DNA from: Arachis hypogaea
Lineage: Eukaryota > Streptophyta > Magnoliopsida > Fabales > Fabaceae
Direction: 5' to 3'
DNA length: 64,000 bases
Assembly (NCBI RefSeq): GCF_003086295.3
Contig: NC_092052.1
Coordinates: forward strand, 26,945,427 to 27,009,426
Shown: one piece after another, positions 31,551 to 43,858 of the stretch
Position numbering within the stretch: the first letter of the stretch is position 1
How the letters are laid out: every line of letters begins with the position of its first letter
Notes under the pieces: model-generated
Database searches by the model: none
What the model saw: only the letters and a program-made list of their open reading frames with translations
Told to the model about the DNA's origin: nothing
Made by a program: the position numbers and the translations under genes

Positions 31551-34099
31551 ATGGAGGGAGAATCCGCGGTGGACGAATGTTACCGGTCGTTGTCTGCTGA
31601 AGAAGAGGGAGGCAATGGAAGCGATGCCTTCGACCCTGGTGGCGACGAATTCGGTGACGACGTTGAGGATGGGGAATTAGGGGTGGAGTCGGATGCAGAG
31701 GAGAATTTCGGGGATAGCTTCTTTGACAACTGGGAGGAGAGAGCAGTGGACGGTATTGCGGAGCTGGGGTGTATAAATTTCAAGCAAATCACTGCAAAGG
31801 AGATTATGATGTGTCATTTTTCAGATCGATCGGTGGCATTCTTGTTTTACAATTTGTATGCAAAGATGAATGATTTCACTGTGAGGAAGAATAAGACTCG
31901 GCGAAATGTGAGGAATGAGGTTACTCAACAAGAATTTGTATGTTTCCAACAGGGGTTCAGAGGAATGGGGTCCGTTAACAACAGCACGCGACGGAAACGT
32001 GAGCCGAAGGCGGAGACCAGATGCGGCTGTGAGGCAGAGATGCGCATCCACGTGCACTCCGAAAGTGGTAGATAGATAATATCATACTTTCAGAACGTTC
32101 ACAACCACGAGTTGCTGGACGATAGACTGACTTTCATGCTACCGGGCTATAGGAAAATGGATGCAGCCGCCCTGGAACAAATGAACATGATGCTTAGAGT
32201 TGGGATTAAAACGCCATAGATTTATTCATCTTTTGTGCAAACTGCCGGGGGATTCCAAAACCTTCCGTTTCTAAAGAGGGATATGTATAACCAGATAGGG
32301 AAGCAACGGAGGCTCATTCGCGGGGACGCGACAGCTTACCTTAAGTTCTTGGAATTAACGGCGCAGGCTAATCCTGGAATGTTTGTGCGTTATTTGGCGG
32401 ACAAGGAGGGTCGTTTGGTGCACTTGTTTTGGTCGAATAATTGCAGTCAGCTGGATTATGGTTTGTTTGGGGATATCGTTGCATTTGATGCGACATATCG
32501 GAAGAATAAGTATATGTGTCCACTGGTTGTGTTTTCTGGAGTGAATCACCATAACCAAATAATTGTGTTTGCGGTTGCGCTAGTTGCAAATGAGAATGAG
32601 CAGACTTACACCTGGTTGCTGCAACAGTTCCTGGACGCCATGAAGGGTAAAGCACCTGGGTGTGTGATAACAGATGGACATGGAGCGATGAAAAAGGCAA
32701 TCGAAGCGGTGTTTCCTGGGGCCTATCACTGTTTGTGTGTGTGGCATCTGGTGAGGAATGCCATGTCTAACCTAAGCAACCCCAGATTTACTTCTGAATT
32801 TAAGAAATGCATGCTGTTCGATTATGAGGTGTGGGAGTTTGAAGATCATTGGCATTATATGGTGGATGCGCTTGGTCTGGCTGATAATCAATGGGTTTCT
32901 AACCTTTACTTAAGGAGAAGGATGTGGGCAACTGCACATATAAGGGGCAACTTCTTTGGGGGGTTTTCGTACACCGTCAAGGTGTGAAGGATTGCACTCA
33001 ATGTTGGGTAAATTTGTCCAGTCTCGCCATAACTTGAGGGACTTTGTTGAGCAGTTTATGCGTTGCATATCCCAAATGAGGTCTAGGAAAGCACACTCTT
33101 ATCTGTTATCCGTGGTTGGGGAACCAGTGCTACAGAGTCCATTTCATGATTTGGAGAGGTCAGCTGCAAAGAAGCTCACAAGGGTAATTTTCTTCAACTT
33201 CAGGCCCATGCTTTTCCGCGCTTGCACACTGAAGGTACGAACACACACATGGAGCCAGACTTCTAATACATTCACTTTGTCTAGGTCAGCTAATACGCGT
33301 AGGGAGTGGCAAGTGTGTCACTATGGTGACAGTAACAGTTTCAAGTGCTCTTGCTTGCGAATGGAGTCCCTTGGTATACCGTGTGATCACATTGTAGCAG
33401 TGCTGGTACATTTGGAGATGACTGACATACCAGACAGTCTTGTTCTGGATCGTTGGTCCAAGAGTGCTCGCTCGAAAGTAAGGGCCTTTGTGGAGAAAGG
33501 TCCGTTTTGCTGGGATTCAACGATCACCTGCCGCAATTGGATGTTGAATGATCTATGCAGGAAAATGTGTGTTCTTGCGTGTCGTCACGAAGCTGAATTT
33601 GCCGACATGACGGATAAAGTTCTTCATGAGATAGCGCGGCTGAAAGAGATTCAGGATTCTGGTGATGCAGGTGGTCTGAATGAAGTTGGAGAAGCTTCAA
33701 CACTAGAGGGCTGTGTGAGGGATCCACAGTTGGTGCGGTGTCGAAAGAGGCAAAGAAAGGAAACGCTGAAGGGGGTGAAGAGGTGCGGTCTTTGTCGCCA
33801 GACAGGGCATAATCGAGTATCCTGCCACTTAAATCCCAACAGCAGAATGAATACACAACAGGGTGCATCATACTTTGGTGGTGAGGGCGAAGGTGAAACT
33901 GGCACAATGGAGGACTCGTCTGAGGAGGAGGAGGTAACACTTTGTCAACAAATTTGTTTAGTCGTCGTTTTCATTTAATGTATTGACCATTCATCGATTC
34001 GTTGTTCATGGCTAACTGAATGTATCATTGTAGTTGGCATGGGACGATGCAGCGGACCTTGCCTTGGACGAGGGTTATGATTCACAGGGCACAATTTAG
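31551..34099 (+). pseudogene. FAR1/FRS-type MULE transposase, broken
   Basis: Starts MEGESAVDECYRSL after an acceptor-like TTTTTGCGCAG. Order of parts: acidic leader; FAR1 DNA-binding domain with FYNLYAKMNDFTVRK and a Cys-rich CGCEAEMRIHVH piece; MULE DDE domain with IVAFDATYRKNKY (first Asp), CVITDGHGAMKKAI (second Asp), CLCVWHLVRN and CEGLHSMLGKFV (Glu); SWIM finger CSCLRMESLGIPCDHI; zinc knuckle CGLCRQTGHNRVSC. A last exon (34034-34099) follows an intron at 33933-34033. Defects: TAG at 32073-32075 (Trp expected), TAG at 32217-32219 (Gln expected), and a one-base frameshift near 32965. Otherwise full length, so death is recent relative to the LINE and gag remnants. Confidence 0.9.
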
Positions 34100-36183
34100 T
34101 AACCATTCCTGTGGTTAGTGCGCTCACAGCTCAATCCAGTGGGAACGTGGGTCTTCATATTAGGCAAAGGTTAGGTGATGCAGCAGGTGTTTTAGTTTCT
34201 TATAAGATCATGCGTGATGTTATATGTTTGGACAAACAATGGCTAGCTATAGAAAACATCTGTTTTGGACTGTTATACTTTCAAATTGACCATATTCAGG
34301 CCGCTACATGACATTATTTTGTAACGCACTATATTGAGATTGGAAATTATTCTAGAGCATCCGTGGTGCTGTATGAATTGAAATTGCAAATTAGTCTAGA
34401 GAATCCATGGTGCTGTGTGAATTGAAATTTTAAAGTAATCTAAGGGACAATGATTTTTTTAAAAGTACTTACTTAAACGTCATAAGATTGTATCATGTAC
34501 AAAAAGTTAAGTCTAGCAGTTGTAACACATCAACAACCACAACACATAAAGTTTTTGCCAAATCAGAAAAGGCAATCCAACGTCTCTCCTTCGGGAATAT
34601 CTGGCGAACCGTTCGGCATGTCGAAGTGGCCATCGGCAGGTGGTGACTCCACAACGGCCATGTTGTTGAATGTTCTTTTCCAGAGAGAAAGAGTAAGTTA
34701 GTGGGAGTTATATGGGCGCTCTAAGCCTGTTGTGTTACAACCCTTTTAAACCGGAGGAAATCAACGTTTTTGCTATCTCGCGCTATCTACCTTTCCAACG
34801 GAGTTCCATTCCCGTATACGCTCCGTCTGACTATCGTATAAAGTTTCCAGTAAGGAGTTACTACTAAGGTGAAAGACTCCCAGAGCTGCTGACTGGTCAT
34901 TGTCAATGCATTGGACGAGGATGGGCTCAGAAGATGGGCTCAAAGCAGGATGGAAGGTCAATCATACTTTCATTAAATGTCTAAATTGTCATTTCTAATG
35001 CCAAGAGAATGGCAACCCTAATTAAACGTTGTATTGCAATGTGAATATATGCATTAAACCATTTATAAGGCATAAAAATTACATCTTATACACAGATATG
35101 CATGTTAAGGCACACTTAAACGCTGAATACGCTCGCTGATATTAGTATCATGTTCCACAGAGGGTTTGTTTTATCCTTTTGTTTAATGTTTATACCACAT
35201 AATAGTTTGCATGTTACGGCCCACTAATGTATGCATACATGATAGTTCCACATATTAGCATGTTCCGCATATTGGCATGTACGCTTAAAATACTTAAAAG
35301 ACAAGGGGTTATTTATTTTTTTTATTCGAAAAAGGGCGTTAATATATTTTCTCATAGAAGCTAAGCTAAGTGGCAAGGCAACCCAGATGTGGTTATGCTA
35401 TCGTTCCAAATTCCATGCATGTAACCAAAATTTTTTTAACTTGTTATTCGAATATGTGATTAAAGCGACAAAAAAATAGTTTCAACCACCCCAAAATAAG
35501 AATAAACTGACTGCTGCTGCGTTAAAAACCTCGGTGGGAGCGAAGAAGGACGCTCTGCAGGCTTCATTTTGTCCCATCCTTAACTTTTTCCCAGTTATCA
35601 CTGCACATACTGTCATAAAGACAATCCCAACATAGGACAAATATGGTAGAGTCAACTATCACTGCAGAGCATTAATTGCAACAGGCCACACCTGATTACA
35701 CTTTTCCTTCCTTGAATTACAACTATCTTAGACAACGTTAAGCAAATCCAATTTCAAAGTTAAGGCAGTACATAACGGTTAGCTAATAACAAAAGCGACA
35801 AACTAAATGATTCTGGGGGGCATGTTGCAGTCCCGCAGAACCTTATTTTGTCCACAAGCAACTGCTTGCCTAGTCCACCATCTGCTCCCCCGTTCCATCC
35901 ACAACTCCGTCCTGAGAGGAAGATGATTTCACGGCGTACGTCGTTGCTACCACTGACCTACGCACATCCTAACCAAACCGCCGATTGCGTTAAAGGGTCC
36001 ACCCGCAAGGGACACGTCTGTTCTGCCGCGGAGTGTAGAATTCTCAAGCTGCGAAAGACAAACATTAGGGGGATGTAAATTACTACACATGGACATGTTT
36101 TACTTACATTCATATGCATCTACTTACAACGCACTAATTTCATACGTGTTAAAGGAACCTTCAGGGTGGAGCCATTGTATCAC
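34100..36183. other. MULE interior, no gene recognised
   Basis: Small frames occur (34577-34660 minus with MAVVESPPADGHFDM; 34773-34961 minus; 35848-36078 plus) but show no known motif. They may be exons of the minus-strand Ulp1-like gene or of a lost cargo gene. 35000-35500 is AT-rich and empty. Confidence 0.35.
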
Positions 36184-37961
36184 CTAGGCAGCAGAGCTGT
36201 CGCTGCAGAACGTAAATATGAAGCGGGTTATAGCTGACAGTAACTCAATGTTCCAATATACAGACCCAACACTCACAAAACAAGGTGCACCTGGTATTGC
36301 AATTTGGTATCCCATTTCCTCGCCGTATTGGCCACCGAACCATGTCTTTGGGAGTGTACTATCGCAGGGGTCCAAACGCCGGAGAAGTCATCATCGCGTA
36401 CAGCATTTCGAGCTGAGGCATGGTCCCCAAATTAGGAACATATAGAAACTGCATAATTTTGGTTCAAACATGGTACAACAAACAATAAGAAGTCACGTTA
36501 CCACGCGTTCCATAAGCTGCTCTCGGTCGCTGACCATATTCACGTCCGGGAAGGAGTCCAGGTGGTAGACGGTCTTCTCCCCAAATTCGACCACCATGCA
36601 GTACCAGTGCATGAAGATATCCTCAATGGGGATGAAGATCTGACAGCAGACGAAGAAAATAAAAAACTCGAAATTAGTTCCAATGGGGTCAGCAGCCCTG
36701 AAAGTAATGCAAAATGCCAAAAAGTCCATATGGATTGAGACACAAACCCTGTTCAGGAATCTTGTTGGTTTCAACCAGAAAGGCACGTATATCTCGTTGA
36801 GCTCCACAACAGACAATCCCTTACTAACGTCATCCTATAATAACAAATAAATATACTTCAGAATCCGGTAAAATATGCAGATGTCGTTGCATCCTTGAGT
36901 TAACCACTCACAGTGAAGCTTGGTAGGAGACACCAAAAATTGGGATGCTTAAGGTGCTGTATAAAACAAGTGTTGCACATGGCCACCATCTCCATGACGG
37001 CTCCGTCAATGGGACGCCCAGGTATGAGGGATTGGATTTTTTCCGCCTTGTTAGTCTGTACTGGAGCATTCTCACAAGAGTATCTCTGCAATAGATGCCA
37101 TGGTTAATGTTGTTGTTCAAGGATGCAGAATTGTATAAACATCGCGTCAAAGTAATCAGGAATTATAACATACTCCATCGAATGACCATCCGAGAAAAGG
37201 AAGTTGAACAGGAGTGTCTCCGCTCGGTTAAAGTCCATGGCATATGTTGCCTTGTACTTCTACGTTAAACACACGGGGTTAAATGAAATTCAAATAAGAA
37301 CGCAAACATGGAGGAAATAATTAAGGAGATGATTTCTTCATACCCGTGTGTTAGCCGGCGACGAGGTAGATTTGTCACGCTTAGCAGGTGCTGATTTGTT
37401 CACTTTGTCAGAAGGGGATCGAAATAGCCTCTTTCCCTTCATAGCTGGAACGGTGGACTGTCTATTGGGACGGTCCTCGTCGGTGTCAGGAGCTATTATC
37501 GGCCGAGTAGCATGACTATCGACTGGGACACCCATTGGTGTCACGTCTAACACTGCACCGCAAGCAACACAACTTTCCTGGGACAAAATCTCAGCCGACT
37601 CAGGCGTGGCTTGCACGAAGAATGCTGCTCCAGTCCCATCTTCCGCCCTACAAATGATGACTTAAGGGATTAGGTATCTACACATGTAACGTATAAGTGG
37701 AAGGACGTATGCAACACAATGTATCTGCCCCATGAATTTCCTTACCATAGCCTCGGAGGTTGCTGTGTCCCGCCGGAAACATTGAATAGGTTCGTCGGCT
37801 TCATCTCTCTTGAGTGAGGGTGTCTGACAATCTTTGCTAATTGGTCGTGAAGCCTTGCTTAGTGTATGTTTGTCACTTTTTACGCTTAAAAGCGAGCCAT
37901 ACCGAATTGTGTTAGCGCTAAAATTTTCCCCCAACATTGAAAAATGGCGCTTGCAACCCAT
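36184..37961 (-). pseudogene. Ulp1-like (C48) peptidase gene of the MULE, degenerate
   Basis: Minus-strand exon-like pieces in order: 37961-37662 (MGCKRHFSMLGENF...), 37616-37338 (Ser/Lys-rich linker), 37260-37165 (YAMDFNRAETLLFNF), 37091-36900 (KAEKIQSLIPGRPIDGAVME), 36816-36493 and 36450-36190. The fifth has DDVSKGLSVVELNEIYVPF just upstream and IFIPIEDIFMHWYCMVVEFG then YHLDSFPD, the His and Asp positions of Ulp1/SENP-type cysteine peptidases. The last piece has GIPNC, where the family has a PNC motif shortly before the active region, but no convincing active-site Cys context follows. It is convergent with the transposase, as in other plant MULEs that carry Ulp1-like genes. Splicing is inferred, and activity is doubtful. 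Confidence 0.65.
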
Positions 37962-38508
37962 GCCTCCCTTTAATCATCCAATTTTGGCGTTTTCTGGAGC
38001 AATGCCTCATTAACGACATCCGTTTCAGATGAATCTACTGTTACACATATGCTTTCTATCTGAACTTGGTTTTTGTCGTCTTCTGTGGTGTATCTCAAAA
38101 ATACTAAAATGTACATACGAATAAAAACTAGACGACCACAACAACAAATGACGAAAATGATTCAAACTGAATAACTGTATATATATTTGTTACATTTAAT
38201 TTCACAATAAATTCTTCAGATAATTCCAAGATAATTATATCATGTCTAAAAATTATATTTATACTGCCTACATATTATTTAACTATTGACTTATAGATAA
38301 TTTTGTGGTCAATTCGTCAAAATATAAAACACAAGTATATACTGATCGGATCTTAGTTATTATAAAGAGTATTATTATAGATTATTACCTGAATATTTTT
38401 ATAATGTTTAAATGAAAATTATGTAAAAAGAAATATCGAAAAAATTATTCAGAGATGCAAACAAATTATATTTAAAACGCAAAGCAAATACCAAGAGTTT
38501 CAGAGTAA
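37962..38508. other. MULE interior, AT-rich, nothing recognised
   Basis: AT-rich DNA between the Ulp1-like gene and the duplicated block. No ORF worth noting. Confidence 0.4.
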
Positions 38509-39115
38509 GCGTACACCAGAAGCCGTGGACCGTAAATCAGGAGTACTAATCAGGGAACCCTAAACTCGAAACCACGTGAACCCGGCCCGTCCAACCTAAG
38601 ACACATGGACCCGGACCCTAAGCCATGAACTCGTTGACGACCCCGAACCATGAAACCACCCGACCGGCTCACCTTGCTGTGGCCCCTAAGTCATGAACCC
38701 CCGACAACGAACCATGGACCGTGTACCATGAATCGTAACCACGAAACCCTAAACCCTAAACCCGGATTCCTAAGCCCTCGAACCCTTAGCCGTGATCCCT
38801 AACGGACATACCCCAGAGCGTACACCAGAAGCCGTGGACCGTAAACCAGGAGCACTAATCAGGGAACCCTAAACCCGAAACCACGTGAACCCGGCCCGGC
38901 CAACCTAAGACACATGGACCTGGACCCTAAGCCATGAACTCGTTGACGATCCCGAACCATGAAACCACCCGACCGGCTCACCTTGCCGTGGCCCCTAAGC
39001 CATGAACCCCCGACAACGAACCGTGGACTGTGTACCATGAACCGTAACCACAGAACCCTAAACCCTAAACCCAGATTCCTAAGCCCTCAAACCCTTAGTC
39101 GTGATCACTAACCGA
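38509..39115. repeat. Tandem duplicated 309-bp block of telomere-like words
   Basis: Two copies (38509-38817 and 38818 to about 39115) start GCGTACACCAGAAGCCGTGG. Each is built from degenerate short words such as AACCCTAAACC, CCTAAGCCATGAAC and CGTGGACCGT. AACCCTAAACCCTAAACCCGG-like runs resemble the plant telomere repeat (CCCTAAA)n. A shorter run of the same words is at 39828-39905. The surrounding MULE DNA is AT-rich, so this block stands out in composition. Confidence 0.85.
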
Positions 39116-39915
39116 AATTTGTATAAATTTATGTTCCATATGAACTCTTTATAATATTGTTAGGTAAAGAAGTTTTGTCAACTACTGTTCTTGTTATTAG
39201 CAAACCTAAAACTAATTTTAAAAAAATACTAATAAAAAATTAATATTCTTTTGATTAGATAAACATACCAAATATCTAAAATCATTTTTTATCGTGCAAC
39301 ACTAAACACGAAAGCACATGAACCATGAACCATCAACCATGTCCTCACCCTTTCGATTCCAATTGGAACTGGATAATGACACCAGTTCACCAGGGACTTT
39401 ATTAAATTCCATAATGAATACATTAATGTCAATTACCCGTTTTCACAACCTTCCACAAACACTTACAGCCCTTTCGGCTACCACATTTATGAGACAAAGT
39501 TGTGTGCTATTCAATTTACTCCGTATTAAATGTTACACTTCAATCTTTAAATTAGTTTCAACCTGACGTGGAATGACTTTAAATTTAACTTCAATTGCAT
39601 GCAATGCACTATCAAACGTCAAAATAACGCCAAGCTTCAAGACTAATTATGCAATAAAAAAACAATATCATATTCGAAGCTGCATGTAACGATAATTTTC
39701 ATTTTTTCTGTGTACGAACCCTTGTAAACCACGCATAAAGAAATAAATTGTAAGTATTACATAACAACGTAACATAAACATAAAAGTCAGAATCCTTACC
39801 CAAAAAGTTGCATAATAAACCATTCACCAGAAACCCTAAAACCGCCAACCATGAACCCTAACCAAGAAACCCCAAACCCTAAACAGTAAACCGTAAACCC
39901 AAAACCCAACCAAAA
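39116..39915. other. MULE interior with telomere-like words near its right edge
   Basis: The plus ORF at 39318-39566 has no recognised motif. 39828-39905 repeats AAACCCTAAA / CCATGAACCC words like those of the duplicated block. Confidence 0.4.
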
Positions 39916-40529
39916 TTATCCACGGCCGTGCAAGGTTTCCCAAACATCCATCCGCTCCCTCAGCAGAGCGTTCTCAGTCTCCAATTCAGCGACACGGGAG
40001 TCCACGGACAGACTGGAGACCCGCTGCAACTCCAGAAGCCGTTCCTTGCAACGCTGAGCCACCTGGAAATTGAAATCCAGGATCTCCTTCCCGGAGTCTC
40101 CCACAACCGCCTGCAGAGATACAAAAGTGGCATCTTGCCTGGCCATGCGTTCATCGGCTGAGTACCTGCCGAAGGCAGAAAAATTGACTCCCTCCAGCGG
40201 TCCAGCCACTTGCACCATATACCCATAATAGCGCTCGCCCTGGACATGTACGCAATCACGCGGCACAAACACTGGAGGCTCTGTCTTAAGGGCGTCGCAT
40301 GCCCTGCGTAGCATCTGCTCAAGGTCCTCCATGATGACATACTCGTCAGGATTCACCGTGGGGACAACCTCTGAACGTTCAATCGCAAAAAAACAATAAC
40401 AATAAGTAAACCTCAACCATAACCGGGAAAAAACATAATCTAAAATCGCCTACCCTCGTCGCCGAGAAGGACGCCAGGAGCAGTTCCTCTGGATGAACTA
40501 CCTCCATCACCAACGCTGGGAGTCGACAT
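39916..40529 (-). CDS. Orphan protein A, dsRBD-like, MULE cargo
   Basis: Two exons: 40529-40454 (MSTPSVGDGGSSSRG...) and 40370-39916, with GAGG|GTAGGCG donor and CGTTCAG acceptor. They total 531 nt and give 176 aa in frame. Residues about 60-125 read like a double-stranded-RNA-binding fold: PPVFVPRD, ERYYGYMVQVAG (beta), GVNFSAFGRYS (beta), then ADERMARQDATFVSLQAVV (helix with the K/R-x-A-spacing of such domains). A GKEILDFNF signature follows, then a coiled coil (RVAELETENALLRERM). ORF B at 43859 is a clear paralogue (shared G-Y/F-G, ARxDA/TREDA, GKEI-x-D-x-N). I know no named family. The dsRBD reading is from the pattern only. The frame is intact and could be expressed. Confidence 0.7.
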
Positions 40530-41363
40530 TGTTCCAACCCAATAAACAGCGATTCACTCACAACAGGATGTAACAACCTTCAATCTTATTCACAAATTCA
40601 TTAGCGAAGTTATCTCAAACATCAAACTTATTTATATATGACATGCCTCATCACCTTCTCCAATCCAATTATGTATACACAGTTTTCTCATTGGACAGTC
40701 ATACCGCTTCCCCAGGGCTTTAAATTCGATAATAAATGCATTAAGCTCACGTATCCGTTTTTCCCACCTTCCACCATAAGTTCAGGGCTTTTTTACCTCA
40801 CATTAAACGCGTCACAATCTCTCTTCTCTATGTGATATACGAAACGATTTTCAAAAACAAAAAATTCACATACATGATATTAAAAGCCTTAACTATGCAG
40901 ATTACAAACCTAATTAATTATTCATATATTAAATGACAAAATATTTGCCCCAACGTTTAACGTTATTCTGACTACACGTGGAAGAATCTATACTACTAAT
41001 TACAAGTTTCAAAAAGTATAGGTAACTAACAACTTTTGTTTAACAATGTGTGAACAGTGTAAAATAATAGGATTAATAGAGTAAATTTAATTAATAGCAT
41101 TACATTAGGGTGTAGGGTATTTTTATTAATAACATTCCTCATACACTTTTCACTTTAATATAGTTACGCTTACTCTAACGTTTAATATTACGCATATATT
41201 ATTCAGAACCTATTTGCTACACTACAGTTCAGGATTCCAACGGGATCGGTGGACTTATAAATATGGAGGCACACTCCTTTGTCACACTCCATATCCGCAA
41301 CTCTATACACATATCCCCCACCTTATCGAAATACGAACCAACAGGAACAAACGTAAAACGACA
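40530..41363. other. Divergent spacer between orphan A and the F-box gene
   Basis: The two genes point away from each other, so their promoters would lie here. The plus ORF at 40638-40835 is not recognised. TATATAG and TATAAATATGG words (41255-41265) precede the F-box start by about 100 bp. Confidence 0.4.
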
Positions 41364-42080
41364 ATGGACCGTTTCTCAAATACCCCCTTCCTTCCGAATG
41401 ACATTTGGGTTACATTAACCGTTAAAGTTGTGTCAAACTCCATTCAGGACCTCTGCAGTCTCATAATGACTTGCAAGGCTGCACGGGATGCGGGAGACGC
41501 GAATATTGTTCACCGCAGTGTTTCTATACCGCCACCGCATGCGACGCCGTGGTGGTGGAGCCGCGACACCGAGGCAACAAGATTCTTTGACCGTTGCATG
41601 GCCGCTGGCCATCCAGAGCTTCTGTTTCGTGAGGCGCTTCGGGAACTCTTCATCAGACGTAACCAAGACGTTGGCTTCCAAATGCTGATTAGTGCAACAA
41701 GTAGAGGCCATGAAGCAGCCAAATACGCACTCTCGATGACGTTGCTGCTTCGCAGGGACGTCAACGATGGAAAATGGAAAGGGCTCGAACTGTTTTGCGA
41801 GCTAGATGCGGCTGGTTTACTCGCTGATTGTAATGCAAGGTGCTTCTCAATACTGAATAACTTGTGGCCGGATGAGGTCTGAATGCCCCATATAGAAGAA
41901 CAACATACGGTGTGTGCCTCGCCCAGGTGCTCTACCAGGAGCCACATGGGTCCTCTGTATGACAATCGCAGACGGGCAGCAGAGAGAAACTCTGTCCATG
42001 CTTTCGGAGGGGTCGTTCATATCCCCTGCATCCACTGTCGGGCGGACTACGAGTTGCTACTCTTCGTCAACCTCCCATGA
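41364..42080 (+). pseudogene. F-box protein of the At1g67623 type, interrupted by in-frame TGA
   Basis: Starts MDRFSNTPFLPNDIWVTL. An F-box-like helix set follows (VKVVSNSIQDLCSLIMTCKAARD). Then VSIPPPHATPWWW, FFDRCMAAGHPELLFREALRELF and LISATSRGHEAAKYALSMTLL, the Sel1-like repeat part found in At1g67623-type F-box proteins (SCF substrate adaptors). TGA at 41880-41882 stops the frame after WPDEV. The same frame continues directly for another 66 codons, ending with HIPCIHCRADYELLLFVNLP, which has the CxxC...RADYE tail usual in this family. So a single nonsense codon splits an otherwise full-length gene of about 238 codons. It could instead be a truncated but functional version. Confidence 0.8.
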
Positions 42081-42640
42081 GTTATGTTCCCAAGTAGATT
42101 TAATGTTCTGTTGTTTACACTTTTCCTGTAAAAGTTTCGTACAACATATTTGGTTACTGAAATCAATTTTCATTAACGATTGCACATGCTTTAGTTTGTA
42201 AATTGTCATATTTCTTTCATTGATAACAGTACAAAACTAAAAAACAGGTTATGATTTCTACTTGTCAACTTAAATAAACTATGAAACCAAACCATATTTG
42301 AAAGTAAAGGTATAGGTAAACCATTATTTACCTAAAAAATTTTAATACCTTGCCCGGTTCTTTTATAAGACTCGGTTTTTTTTTTTTATATTTTGGTTCA
42401 ACCGGGTTTCCATCATTCATCGAACCAACATTACGCTAGTCCAACCTTACTTTCTGGTCCTTGCAGAAGGACACATCTCATCCATACATTCGACCACTTT
42501 TTTCAGCCGTTGGAAATGTTACAAAAATATAATTTCCTGTTCGCATCACAAGACCAATCGTCCTTGGGTATAAAAACCTCCAAATCCAACCTCCCATCTT
42601 ACCCGAACTCAACACACCTCTCCCTTCGAATCTCAATATA
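42081..42640. other. MULE interior between F-box and viroplasmin-like ORF
   Basis: AT-rich. The plus ORF at 42393-42641 has no recognised motif but leads into the next frame and could hold its lost start. Confidence 0.35.
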
Positions 42641-43159
42641 GTCCGAGCCAAAAAGAGATACTATGTTATTTTCCGTGGGAGGGTCCCTGGTATCTATAGT
42701 TCCTGACTGGCCTGTCATAGCCAAATTAACGAATTTAGCGGCAACCTCCATAAGTCTTACCAAACCTTCGATGAAGCTCGTATGACGTTCGAACAATTCT
42801 CCTCCGACAGACGCTTACAGAATCAGCTCAACCATAATGTTGCTCTACTGCATCGTAGTCAACCACCAACCATTCAGCAGAACCCATTACTGATGGCTGA
42901 CCAAGTACTCCCCTTCGAGGAAGGCTTACAGGGTCATCGTCCAAAAGAACATGGAGACAACCACCCAATTGTTGACCAAATACTCCCCTTCGACGAAGGC
43001 ATACATGGTCATTGTCAAATAGAACAAGGGGACAACCACCCAACTGTCCGTCAAAACAACCGATCCAACCAAACACAGCGGCAACAAATTCCTTACCCGT
43101 GTATCCTATTTATCTTCGTTACCATCTTCGTCCTATACTTAGCTTTGGTTAGGAAGTAG
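42641..43159 (+). pseudogene. RNase H1-N/viroplasmin-like protein with C-terminal membrane segment
   Basis: The frame gives KKRYYVIFRGRVPGIYSS, then TGA (42704-42706) where the domain has its conserved Trp, then CHSQINEFSG and HKSYQTFDEARMTFEQF. This is the small hybrid-binding domain found at the N-terminus of eukaryotic RNase H1 and in caulimoviral viroplasmin (PF01693 type). After it come two copies of a 40-residue repeat (DQVLPFEEGLQGH... / DQILPFDEGIHGH...), a Gln/Asn-rich stretch and a hydrophobic end YPCILFIFVTIFVLYLALVRK, a likely tail-anchor. No RNase H catalytic domain is present. No ATG is in frame just before the domain. Translation could restart at Met 42782, giving only the tail part. 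Confidence 0.7.
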
Positions 43160-43858
43160 GCTACTCTTAACCTTAAAACACCACCTACCACCATGTGTTA
43201 CCTGCATTGTAGTAGGCTTACTTTTCACTGTCTTTCACTGTTTACTTTTTAACATATATTCTATTGTATTAATTACTTTAATCTTCAGTTCACGCATAAC
43301 ATCAGGTTATTATTCCAGCATAATTGTCATTAAGTCATCAAAGTATAATTATTCATATGTGATTTTAGTACTTTAACCCGTTAACTCATTTACTCTCATC
43401 CTCTATTTACGACACCTAAACACATACGGGACATGCATTCCAAAAGCCACCCCACGACAAATTTTTTTCTGCACATTGTGTCACCGCAAGCACAGCCGTA
43501 CAGTCCAAGCCAATCCCCGAAAAAAGACAAAACAAAAGTAAGCATATCTTCTTCTCATGCAGGGATATCTCTGCCAACATTTAAAATAACCACTGCACAA
43601 TAACGACAAAACAAATTTGAGGGTCAAACAAACAGAATTTCACCCGAATCGTACCTCGTTGTATTATAAGGTAACGTCATTAATCATAACATGATCACCA
43701 CTAATTAACACAAACTAAAACACATTACATACTACTTTGCGGTTTAATCACCAAAAATAAAGGACACACAACAATAACTGAACAAATACAACATAACCAA
43801 ACACCAACGACACATTCAGAACACACACATCAAACTCCTTCTTCTTCGACATGGTGTC
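43160..43858. other. MULE interior, nothing recognised
   Basis: AT-rich DNA between the stop of the viroplasmin-like ORF and the stop of orphan B. No ORF above background. Confidence 0.4.

Noticed and set aside
32355..33940. Minus ORFs of 67-138 codons
   Set aside because: Shadows of the FAR1-type transposase frame.
42081..42201. Extra frame overlapping the F-box tail (41914-42201)
   Set aside because: The F-box frame through the TGA has the family's CxxC tail, and this one shows nothing.
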